A stretch of 64,000 bases of DNA, taken from Purshia tridentata. Its lineage: Eukaryota > Streptophyta > Magnoliopsida > Rosales > Rosaceae. The notes under the pieces were generated by a model. The model searched no databases. It was not told the origin of the DNA and was given only the letters and a program-made list of their open reading frames with translations. The stretch spans positions 1 through 64,000 of the forward strand of contig QANT01001967.1 of the NCBI GenBank assembly GCA_003254885.1, written 5' to 3'. Position numbers and translations under genes: made by a program. Below are positions 11,729 to 22,469 of the stretch, piece after piece; position 1 is the stretch's first letter, and every line of letters starts with the position of its first letter.

Positions 11729-14008
11729 CTAAACGCCCATGAATGCCCGGCATTGGGATTCCCAGTGCTGCTTTGCTTGTCGAATCCTCGCTACCCTTTC
11801 TGTCTGAAGCCTCTGAACCCAGTATTCACGGCATCTGTTAAAAGATGAATAATTAGAATGAGAAATTTGCATATATTTATTCGTTTATTTGTTGCGTGTT
11901 TCAACCTCACCCCCTCCCAATCAGTTAGTGCATAAAACTTAGGGAAAAATAACATCAAGCTGAGCTGTCTTTACTCATTGAAATAAGTATGCAAAGTAAG
12001 TAGCATAGTGGACAGTAACATACCTTCGCCCGAGTAACATGCTAAGCTCTTCCAAGTGTACAGCACCTTCATAAACTCTTTCCTGAAATCAACACAAAAG
12101 AATTACAAAATGGTAAGTGATTTTAACTCGGATCATACTGCTGCATCTTATTCTCCTAGTCCTAATCACAAGTACTAGACACCACAATGTGGTACAAAGG
12201 CCAAAAGATAGCTAGCTCTTATTGGGAAATGAGTATTACTCACCTCTCGGCATAGAGGGCATTTTTCTTTAGGATCTGCAGCCTTTAATCCATCCACGAT
12301 AGTCACGGATGCAGCAGAGCAAGCACACATGTAGCAGAATATATGACCACATATGAGAGCAACTGGATCAAAAACTGTGTCCTGTAAAGGGGAAGACACA
12401 AAGAAAATCACATGAATTAGTCATTAAGAACCTCAAACGAAGCACAATAATAGCACAATGCTTTCTTCCTTACAACTCCTACTACTTTGGTCATGCTTAT
12501 TCCTAAATCAAAGCCTTCAGAGCTTTTTGTTTTATTTTCTGACCAAATAAATCCCATAGGCCATGGGCTTTTGCCGTTTGCAGGTACGGAGGGTCAGGCT
12601 TTAAAGGTGGTCATATTTGCTCTACTTCATAACAGTAATGAATAATAAAAAGGCATACAGGAATTTGCCATTTAAGTGTAAGATACTAGAGTAATATTTT
12701 GAGAGTGCACATTAATCAACACAAGTGCAATTTTAGGTATTTCATGATTAATTCTTGAAACCTATTATATTATAATTGAATCCACAGGCAGAATTTAAAT
12801 GCTGTGCAGTGCAGTGCATATCAATCAACAAAAATACGTAGTCAATAAGAGTGCATGATATGCAGGAGATCCTGAGAAAAATGAAAAACCTTGATACTCA
12901 CCAAGCATATAGAACATGTCAAATCAATATCAACCTTGACAGAATCAAAGAGCTCACAGGTGAGAGATGGTTTCCCATCATTAAATGTGAGGGCACATCC
13001 CTCGAACAACGCCAGTGCCTTCCTCGACTCAATCTTGGTTTCTCTCAAGTTGATGTGAAAAGCCATAAGCTCACAAAGCCATGGACTCTGAAGGATTCCG
13101 ATGTGCATACTTTGAGCTTGCGACTTGAAGGCCTGTCCTTGAGTTGAGTAATGAATCTGTTCCCCAAAAATAAACAAAAACCAAAAAATATTCGATCATT
13201 TAACTAGATTATCAAAACTTGGATAGATATGTGATTCACCAGTAGGATTGCATCCATACCTTATCATATTTCTTTAATATTTTTCGAACCGCAATGGCAT
13301 TGATCAGTGCATAAGTAACAAGGTCCTTGCCTTCTTGGATCACAGCAACATGGTTCCCTCGAAGCTTGCCCTTGAACCAGAAGAAGTACTTGCGAAACCC
13401 AGAAGCCAGATGCAGCTCAAGCAGTTTCTGTGCACGCTTATTAAAGAAGCCTACCACTGCAGACATTTCATTGAGAAGGGAAGGGAAAAAGGTCCCATCA
13501 CACACTGCACAATTCAATTCAAAAAGTGTGAGCAGGTCAACCAATTGTATTTGTGGGTTCAAGAACCTTCAGATTGGAAATCAAATAAGCAAAATTTGAA
13601 TTTGTTTTCTTTATCCTCCAACTTGGCTATAATATGAATCACTACAATGAATGTAAGATATCTGCTTCTCATCTCAAAAGCCTCAGCATACCAGTGAAAA
13701 GAATATAAATTGAACGGTATTGGGGTTTAAATATCCAAGAAATGGATCAAATTCTAGAAAGTTAATATGATAAATAGACCAGAAAAGACGTTCATTCATC
13801 AACCAACAGAAAAAACATGAAACAGAGTTTTATATAAATCACCTTGGCAATTATGGTCATGGCATGTTCGGACATCATGAATGTCCTTCTGGGTCTGAAA
13901 GTCTCTACGGCATTTCTTCAAGATCTTCTTAAGCTTCTTGAAGCCAACCCCAGGTAGCTTTTTCTCTTGGCCTTGCATGTACTCCTGGTATTTCTTGCAG
14001 AACTTCAT
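11729..14008 (-). CDS. NLA: SPX-RING E3 ubiquitin ligase, NLA/BAH1 type
   Basis: Six exons in transcript order: 14008-13843, 13504-13260, 13156-12902, 12381-12244, 12082-12024 and 11834-11729. They join in frame to about 322 residues, close to Arabidopsis NLA/BAH1. The N-terminal SPX domain ([11 protein letters not shown]..., lysine-rich [10 protein letters not shown] helix, later [17 protein letters not shown]) senses inositol pyrophosphates and phosphate status. A C3HC4 RING follows (CSIC at 218-221, [13 protein letters not shown] at 263-266). Family members ubiquitinate PHT1 phosphate and NRT1.7 nitrate transporters and affect salicylate-linked immunity. In Arabidopsis miR827 targets the 5' UTR; I looked within about 600 bases upstream and saw no match, so the site may lie further out, be diverged or be absent. 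BAH1-like paralogues are the alternative name. Confidence 0.93.
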
Positions 14009-15271
14009 TTTCTCATAAAAAATTAGTACTTCTAACTCCGCGTTCTTTCTTTCTTTCTTTCTCAAAAAGATCTTATGCAGAATTAAATGAAAGTTACTGA
14101 GAAAATCAGAGATGGTTATTGGAAAGAGTGCAAAAAACAACAACGTATGATCGGAAGCTATCTGATTCTCTCTCTTTCAGTGATGATGTGTCAATTGGTA
14201 TGTTCAATGGTTTCGGGGGCTTTCGGCCACTTGAAGACGCATATAAAGGACAAATCAGATATTCCTTACTGAATCCCCCTGAAAAAGTCAATTTATCAAA
14301 ATTCTCGGAAACTTAAACAGACTTTAAAAATAAATTTAAAAGAAGTCAATTTGACTGAAGCCAGATTAGCTTGGAAATCAGTTTTTCTGGGGTAAATGTA
14401 AATCCAGGTTGGAAAACTTTCCAAATCAAGGTTTTTAATTGTTAAACATTTCCAAAAGAAGTTGAAACTAATAATTTATGTTCCACTTGTGGTAGATACC
14501 GGTTTTTGTTTTCTGATTCAAAAGACAAAAATCTAAAAATTTTGGAGAAACCCACAAAAATTTTCTTGACCCCTCTTTTTATTATTAAAAAATTATGAAT
14601 GCCGCACCACCGGCTAAAAAAGGGGTTGCTTAAAAAATAAAGGAATATTTTAACAAAATAACGTAATATTAATATTTTTTTGTAGTTGACAATGTTATTT
14701 TTAATTTGTTCCAATTAGGGAGAGTGTCATGGGTTCACATATCAATGGCATTTTAGTTATTTCGAATTGAAAAGTATTAATGTATAAACTCATCTAAACG
14801 AGTTAATTTATTAAGAAACTTAAATAAAAAAACAAAAAAAACCAGGATAATTAGATATAAACTCAAACCAAAATCCTAATATATAGTGTGAAAAGGATAA
14901 CCAGGAATGGATGATGTGAATTTGGTTCCAGAAAAAAGGGGAAAAATGAAAGGAAATTAGGAAATTGAGTGTAGTGACATCCAACCATCTCCATTAATGT
15001 TTTGGTTGGCATGCAACATCAAAGATATCAACTTAAACCCGGTTTCATGTGAAGTTGCTCCATTTTCAATCTCATTGCGACTGACATCATCAATTTGAAT
15101 TGTTCAACCATTAACATCCATCTTCAGTATGTATCTTGGTGTGGGAAGAGCTTTCAATAATCTTTCGCATGAAAATAAAATATAAATTTGACTTTCGAAT
15201 ATGAAATTAACAAATAAAATTTGTTGTATATGTCGGAGCTCTAACTTAATTATGCACATGCACGCGTTATT

Positions 15272-15331
15272 GCTCACGATGATGACATTCTCAAAATGAA
15301 ATTTAATGCTCATGATGATAACATTCTCAAA
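15272..15331. repeat. Short direct repeat, 24 bp with period 36
   Basis: GCTCACGATGATGACATTCT at 15272 recurs as GCTCATGATGATAACATTCT at 15308, both continuing with CAAA. This is a small local duplication in non-coding DNA. Confidence 0.75.
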
Positions 15332-18112
15332 CTAAAAATTAGCATTAATTTTTTAACAAAACTATATTTTATGGAGTATTTTTCACAATAAAATGAATCT
15401 TATATATATGATCAATTCGGCCTTATTAAAAGAATGCTCAATTACAAATGCACCAACCAACTATTGGAGTATTTTAAATAGGCCTATCAACTGAAAAAAA
15501 TTCCAAATAAATCCACCAACTATCATAAACCTCTAAACTAGCACTCATGTCAATATTTTCATCCAAAAAATATCAAGTGCCGAGGTAGACAATGCTAACG
15601 TAGTTTTTGTTGTTGATAGGACATATACTAGCAGGTATGTTTTGTAGTATACACAAAAATGACTGTGGGCCCACCAAATTAATATTAATAGGGATATTTC
15701 AAATAAAGATGAATTAACTGTGTTTTGTATATATTTTAAAATACTCTTATTTATAAACCACATACCATGTCAACATTGTCTAGTATGACAACATTCTTTT
15801 AAATAAAAATTTTAATATAAGTGCTAATTTGTAGATTTTTTATAATTAGTGTGTATTTAAAATAATTTTTAATTAATTGATCAATTTTAAATACTTCATA
15901 GTTGATGGGTGTATTTTATAGTTGAGCCTAAAAAAAAATAAGTATAAAACATGGCGCGTGAGTCGCGACGAAATCTGTAGTAAATTAGATAAGAGTGAAA
16001 CTGTGTGCAGCGAATCAGCGATAAGGCAGCTACTTTGCCACGTGGAAGGTATTGCAGCGTTAGGCTACTAGATAGATAACTGTAGAAGAAAGGTAGTGGG
16101 TGACACCTTTTTGTTTGGTGGGTCACAGCGGATGAGCGAACCGAAACCAAATTAAGCGATAGATACCAAAATGGAAATGTCTTCCGCGCTGTCAAGCGTT
16201 TCCACACCATTGCTTGCCGTCTACGAAAATACAGCCTTCGTTGCAGATTTAACCAACCAACTTCAATTAAATTTGATGTCGAAGAGAGATAAATTTCTGG
16301 TAACTTAATTATATAATAAGTTAAATTAATGATCCTTAACTAATAAAATCAAAGCCTGATGAACTGAATTATTTTATTGAGTTAATTAATCAAGCAAGTT
16401 CTTAACTATAATAATTTCTATGCCATTATTACTTATCAACAATGCATTTTTTAATCCAACATCGCACTCATGGTTTGTAACTCTGGTCATCAATTGTGAA
16501 CAAATTCTTAATTGTCTCACCAACCCATTCACTTTCTAACGCCACCTTTTGTTTTGATAAATTTATAATATGCACTTGGCTCAACGATGTTCACATGCAT
16601 TTTATGTCATGCTTTCTTCATTAATTCAATGTCAAATGAAAAAGAAACTAAGCATGTGACATTGTGAGGACATAATTAAAAACTTGTGGAGCAACATATA
16701 AAGACACACAGTGAGATAACAATATGGTGCATGCTTATCGATTCGTATCCTCCTCCAGTCAAATTAATGTTATCTAAGAAAGTAGAAACCAGACCAAATG
16801 CCAAATACTGCTTCAGTTGACCGTTCTTCATGATGCATCTTATAAATTCTGACCTCATTTGAGTACACTTTAATATGTACCCTCAAATGTATATGAGTGG
16901 TTATGAATACATTTGAGATGTATTTGAGAATATATTTGTGAGTGGAAGAGCCACCATGCGTTGTCGACCACTCAGCTGCTCAAGGTCTCTGTGAGTCGGT
17001 CCAAAGCATCATGCAAAGTGCAAAAAGATGCATTTATATTATGTTTTCTGAAGAACAATGCATGGGAAAAAGCTAGGTAGGAAGCTTCAAATGGACAATA
17101 CACAATGAAAAAAAGGCATGAATGAGTATTGATTTAGACCATTTGATTCCCGAGCCTCTTTTCTAAGAGATCAGTAACATCCCACTTGCAAGTTGCAACT
17201 AATTAGGTTAAGGAATTGAAGGAGTTGGTGAAGGCACGTTAACAGAATGCAACATAAACGAATTGTCCACGTTTGACCCATGGCCCACACCTACTGATTA
17301 TCTCTCACCCACCAATTTCAGGAATCTAATGAATCATTTTCTTATGGTAAATCCTCATTCATAAGCCTATAATTAATTACTAATGTTGTGTACTAGAGGG
17401 CTGTTTTTTTCCCTTCAAATTTGTTGTATTTGGACCTTCCTTTTTTTCTTTTTCTTTTTATTTGATCTGTGCAATCGAGGGTAAATTTAAAAACTCTAAG
17501 CAGAAATTCGGATATACTCATCAAATTTTTTGGCGCATTTAGAATAGAATATGATTCATGAGTGTGGGCTTGGGGGGTCCCAAGAACAAGATGAGATGCA
17601 ATAACGACCCCATGAAGTGTTGGGCCGTAGTCCAAATCTTTGTTTACTGGAACGACCCAAGTAGAAGTTGCTTCTTGGACTATTTTCCTTTGGGCCAAAA
17701 TTCGAAAAAAGAAACAACTAAAACAACTAAAAGAGGCAGCCAGTGAGGTGACTCCAACTCAATCTTCTTCAAATTTCAAGCATGCTGCATGCTTGACAAG
17801 TACATTAAAATTGAAGGGCAAAGAGCTGCGACCACCAAACAAAATAAGGAGCATGTCTCAACAACACAAAAAAAGCACAACCCAACAAGTAAAAAGGACA
17901 CAAATGAAAATGGAAACTACAAAATCATTCACAATAAAAAACCATAGCAAACCCAAAATTCCAAAATAAGAACAAAATGTCCTAACAAGACCCCAGGCCC
18001 TACATTTAAACAAGTTAAATTGCATGTAAATCTCTAACCAAAGAAGAAGATAAAACAAATCGAGTGCAAATAACTCAAATCACTTTGTGGAATTGGTACA
18101 CCCCGTACTAAA

Positions 18113-18218
18113 GCATCACGCATTTTCTAAAGTGAACCGTTTACAACTTATATGTTTAAGTTGGTGCATCACGCATTTTCTAAAGTGAACCGTTTACAAC
18201 TTATATGTTTAAGTTGGT
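18113..18218. repeat. Perfect 53-bp tandem duplication
   Basis: Two adjacent copies, 18113-18165 and 18166-18218, each start GCATCACGCATTTTC and end AAGTTGGT. I see no mismatch between them, so the duplication is recent. It lies about 470 bases upstream of the first USP start codon. Confidence 0.95.
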
Positions 18219-18507
18219 TAAATTTATGATTTTTACAGTGGTCAAAAAAAAAATTATGATTTTTTAAATGGAATATTATTGATATGATATTTAAGATGCA
18301 TGAACTAAACCCAAGCGCTGGACCAGTGGTCCTCGCTAATCGAAAACAGTGGACTAATTTATTTGATAATATAAATAGAGTATCGTTAAATTAACCATCG
18401 AAGCTATTGGGTGATTGGGAATGGCTGCGAATTACGCTGAACTAATTTGCTTAACCCCACCCTTCTCGGCGTTTCTAGAGGCGAATGATTGAGAATTACG
18501 CGATTGC

Positions 18508-18513
18508 CACGTG
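18508..18513 (+). promoter_or_regulatory. G-box / ABRE-like element upstream of the first USP gene
   Basis: CACGTG sits in the context GCCACGTGGG about 180 bases before the ATG at 18692. This palindrome is the core bound by bZIP (ABF) and bHLH (PIF) factors and is common in stress-inducible promoters. That it works here is inference from motif and position. Confidence 0.5.
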
Positions 18514-18691
18514 GGTGCCAAACGACGCCGTCCCTGTCATCTCTAGTCAGAAAATAGAACAAGCACACATTCGTATTCGTTGAAACAGAGTCAAATAGCA
18601 GAGGAAGAAGTTCCCACGCAAAAGCTGCTTTTGTTGAGAGACAAGAAGAAGGTGAAGAAGCAAGGAGAGAGAATCAAAGAGAGGTGAAACA

Positions 18692-20257
18692 ATGGCGACT
18701 ACTGCGGATAAGCAAGTTATGGTTATAGGAGCCGACGAGAGCGAGCAGAGCACGTATGCTCTTGAATGGACTCTGGACCACTTCTTCACCCCCTTGGGTC
18801 CCAACTCGCCTTTCAAGCTCGTCATCGTTCATGCCAAACCCACGCCTTCCTCCGTCGTCGGCCTCGCTGGCCCTGGTAAACTCATAACTGCTACAATTTT
18901 ACCTGCCAATTAATTAGTTCAGTAATTGATTGGTTATGGTTGTAGAGGTGATAATTAACCTGAATTTGTATGTTGTGGTTAATTGTAGGAGGCGCGGAGG
19001 TTTTGCCGATTGTGGATGCCGATTTGAAGAGGATGGCTGCCCGCGTTGTTGAGAAGGCTAAGGAATTCTGCGCTTCTAAATCGGTATTTTTCAATCTTTC
19101 CTTTTTTTAAAAAGCAAACCATTGTGATCATGCGATATATAACTTCTATTCTATGCATACCCCTGAAATTTGATTGCTTCTCATGCAAATTTGGCCCTTT
19201 CATTATATGTTTAAGTAAATAAACTTCAAGAAGGCTCTTTTCCTTGGGGTTTAATCTGCTATTATAGAAATAACATTTTTCTTTTTGGTCGAAACTCTTA
19301 TAGAAATATTTATATTGTATTTTTCCTTGATTTGTTAAATTATCTTATGGGAGAATCATGCTCTAAAGTCATTTGGACCTTCCTTCCCATGTTAACATAT
19401 AGTAATAGTATCTATAATCTATTATAGTACTATTGGGTTTATGTGCATGAATGGTTATTGGGTATTTTTTGGCTATTTATGTTATTTAAGATCAATTAAA
19501 TCAATGGAACATGTCATGAATGAAGCAGACATGAACAATCGTAAGACCTGCAATAAATGAAAGTGTTATGATTAGGTAAGGATTCATGTTAGTAGCAGAT
19601 TTTCCTTGAACAATTAACAAGTTATTTATTTAAAAAAAATGCAATTCTTATGCTATCATAATTAGCTGAGAAATAGCAGAAGCTGATGACTGTACGTGGA
19701 AATTCCTAGGACTAGCCGTGGTAGACTTTCCCTAGCAGCTTTTCTGAACATTTCACATTATATGCAGGTAACGAATGTGATCGTGGAGGTGGTGGAAGGA
19801 GACGCTAGGAATGTTCTCTGTGAGGCTGTTGAAAGGCACCATGCATCCATCTTGGTTGTGGGTAGTCATGGCTATGGAGCTATAAAAAGGTATTCATTGA
19901 ACAAATTCTAATCTTTTGAGTGAACCAATTCTAATTTTCTCAAAGTTCAGTCGTGAACTATCCATGTGGTATAATTTGTGGTTAGTTGATTTATAATATT
20001 GAGGATGTAAACAAGGTTTTATAAAGGAGGTTAAAGTGATTAATATGGTCGAGCTTGAGTTATTAATCGATTAAATTAGCTACTATTTGTATTTTAGAAA
20101 GCCTTGTTGTTCAGGGCAAAAATCCTTTTAAACTTTTTGTTCCTTGAGTAGTTTTGGTGGATCATGCAGGGCGGTTTTGGGAAGTGTAAGCGACTATTGT
20201 GCTCATCACGCTCACTGCAGTGTGATGATTGTGAAGCGGCCTAAACTAAAACACTAA
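18692..20257 (+). CDS. Universal stress protein A-like protein (tandem copy 1)
   Basis: Four exons, 18692-18875, 18989-19083, 19768-19889 and 20170-20257, join in frame to about 162 residues, the usual size of a single-domain plant USP. The start gives MATTADKQVMVIGADESE, the normal first beta strand with the Asp that contacts adenine nucleotide. The C-terminal nucleotide-binding motif G-2x-G-9x-G(S/T) is intact (VVGSHGYGAIKRAVLGSVSD). Family members bind ATP or AMP and are linked to hypoxia, drought and redox stress; the exact role is unknown. A second USP gene follows in the same direction 0.9 kb downstream with closely similar sequence, so the pair is a tandem duplication. This copy keeps an intron after GPG that copy 2 lacks. 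Confidence 0.93.
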
Positions 20258-21193
20258 TAAGCAAAGCAAGACTCCTATGGGTGGTATTGGCAGGATTACG
20301 ATACATGTAATAAATTTGATCATCTGTGTACTGAAATGTATTATACTTGTGGTATTAGCTTGATTTTTCAAGCTTAAACATATGGCATGTATTATACGGT
20401 TGAAAGTTGAACCTCAAACTTTTGTATAAACAAATCAGGAGCATTGTTTTTCATTGCTGATGCTCTTAATACTACAATAAAACTATAATTTCGTGAAGTT
20501 CAGTATTATCATGATTATGTCAAAATGGTCAATAAACGTCAATTGGAAATGATGTAGATATCAAGGATGGCAATTTTAAGTAGAAAGATGGAATTGTTCA
20601 AATTTGAATCTGCAAATTTCTGGTTAAGCATTCCATGTAATTGAAGTAATTGAAGTAAAATATTAGGCTGTTATACACTCTATCCACCATCTATGACCTT
20701 TCGGCTTAAGAAACTAAACGCTTCATAAACTCAAAGGCTAATACTTATCCTTAGTTTCTGTATGCTAGCCAGCTTTATAGATTAAACAAAATGATTGATA
20801 AATTATTCTGTAGTTTTTAAATTATAAAAAGAATGGACCATTCCTATACGATTACTTCAAACGATAAGTTATCAGTTTTGATCACCACCTGACGGAGGGG
20901 AAACACATATATACTAATACTATGAGCGCCTGTGGTAAATAACTAAGAGAGAAATAGATACCACCAACCATTCCAACATGGGAAAGCGGCCAAGCGCCAG
21001 TGGTAATGTCATATTAGGTGTTATTTTAATTATAAGCTGTGGCTGATCCAGTGGGGTTTAGCTCACAATTAGTTCCAGTGTACACTAATCACTATAAGTA
21101 GGTAGAGAAGATAATCAAGTGATCATCAATTTGGTGGTGATGAGTAAACAAACACTGTGCCTGGCATATCTAGAAGAGAACAACAAAGTTGCA
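20258..21193 (+). promoter_or_regulatory. Spacer between the two USP genes, promoter of copy 2
   Basis: This AT-rich sequence has no gene. It should contain the 3' UTR of copy 1 and the promoter of copy 2. A TATA-like CACTATAAGTAG lies near 21089-21101, about 100 bases before the chosen start of copy 2. Confidence 0.45.
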
Positions 21194-22058
21194 ATGGCAA
21201 GTACAAGAGTGGTGGAGAAGGAGAATTCCAAGCAGCAGCAAGTAATGGTGGTTGGTATGGATGAGAGCGAATGCAGCGCATACGCTCTGGAATGGACTCT
21301 GGACCACTTCTTCACTCCATTTGCATCTAACCCTCTTTTCAAGCTCTTCATTGTCCATGCCAAACCCTCACCCTCCGCCATGGCCCTCACCGGACCTGGA
21401 GGATGTGAAGTTTTGCCAACTCTAGAGGCAGACCTCAAGAAGATAGCTGTCCGAGTTGTAGAAAAGGCTACCAAAATTTGCGCCTCCAAATTGGTAAGTA
21501 TTAGTCATCCACATGATCACTTGGTTTCTTATTGAAATTTTCTGCAAAAAGTGCCATGTATATATAATATTATATATACTGCATGTTGAATTCTGCAAAA
21601 CAAGCTTTCAAGAGTAGAGTACTGTGGTCATGGTCCTCATGCAGACAAATTTGTCATTAACGTAGAATATTATTTTTCACTAAATTGATGTTGATATATG
21701 CAGGTTATTGATGTGGTGGTGGAGGTGGTTGCAGGGGATGTTAGGAACGTTCTCTGTGAAGCTGTAGAAAAACACAAGGCATCCATATTGGTGTCTGGTA
21801 GTCATGGCTATGGAGCTATCAAAAGGTATATACATGTTTATCACCTAATCAACTTATTTCTAAAAGATTATATTATATATGCATGTTTTGGTGGAAATGA
21901 TTTATATACAATATGTTGCTGCAGTAACTAACATACATTAATCTATTGGATTCTCATTCTCTTGTTGCAGGGCTGTTTTAGGCAGTGTAAGTGATTATTG
22001 TGCTCATCATGCTCACTGCACAGTCATGATTGTGAAGAGGCCCAAAATCAAAAATTAG
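21194..22058 (+). CDS. Universal stress protein A-like protein (tandem copy 2, lacks the first intron)
   Basis: Three exons, 21194-21493, 21704-21825 and 21971-22058, give about 169 residues. I chose the ATG at 21194 (MASTRVVEKENSK) because the USP fold begins at QVMVVGMDESE and upstream ATGs at 21119 and 21140 only add a non-homologous tail. The nucleotide-binding motif is intact (VSGSHGYGAIKRAVLGS). The last two introns match copy 1 in position and phase. The first intron of copy 1 is absent: GGACCTGGAGGATGTGAAG reads straight through the junction. The two genes are paralogues from a local duplication. Function in stress responses is inferred from the family only. Confidence 0.92.
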
Positions 22059-22469
22059 CTACCTCCCTGCTTGCTTCAAATAAGTGAACACATGTCTAGC
22101 TTCTTAAAGAAAATAATAATAATAAGTGTATAGCATAGCAGTAGTTGCTGTGTCCATCTCTGTAAATAACTGTTTTGATGAAGTACCTACTGTACCATCT
22201 TTGTAAAGAATTTTTCTGCAAGTAAGTGACACATAGAGCTGCTGTGTCTGCCAAATAATTTTAAGTCTAGTATCTTAATTGTTTTGACAATGTATTATCA
22301 TTGTAAATACTTGTTTCTTACTTGGAATCATGGCATGCATGCATGAGATGAGGCAACAGTTTTCAGTTTGTTCTGATCGATGGTAAAAGTATATATAATA
22401 TTAAAGAGATCTCAAAACAGTGTGTGAATTCTATTAATCTTGTATAATCAGTTAGTTGCACATAACTGG
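22059..22469. other. Convergent 3' gap between USP copy 2 and the TFIIIC subunit gene
   Basis: AT-rich presumed 3' UTR sequence of both converging genes. No gene or notable repeat is seen. Confidence 0.5.

Larger units (their letters stand above)
14009..18691. other. 4.7-kb AT-rich intergenic region
   Basis: I see no supportable gene on either strand. The first part must hold the NLA-type promoter and leader. A 24-base motif near 15272 recurs 36 bases on at 15308. Two G-box cores (CACGTGG) occur near 16037 and 18508. The stretch 15400-15900 is very AT-rich with short repeated phrases and looks like old transposon or MITE debris, without recognisable ends. A 53-bp perfect tandem repeat lies at 18113-18218. 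The last 150 bases would be the leader of the first USP gene. Confidence 0.5.

Noticed and set aside
15896-16210. 104-residue minus-strand frame in the large gap
   Set aside because: No recognisable domain, atypical composition and no supporting splice structure; probably chance.
17393-17969. Lys/Gln-rich frames near 17.4-18.0 kb
   Set aside because: Low-complexity A-rich sequence; no conserved motif.
21119-21193. Earlier ATGs for USP copy 2
   Set aside because: They add about 25 residues not found in copy 1 or typical USPs; the ATG at 21194 gives the usual length.
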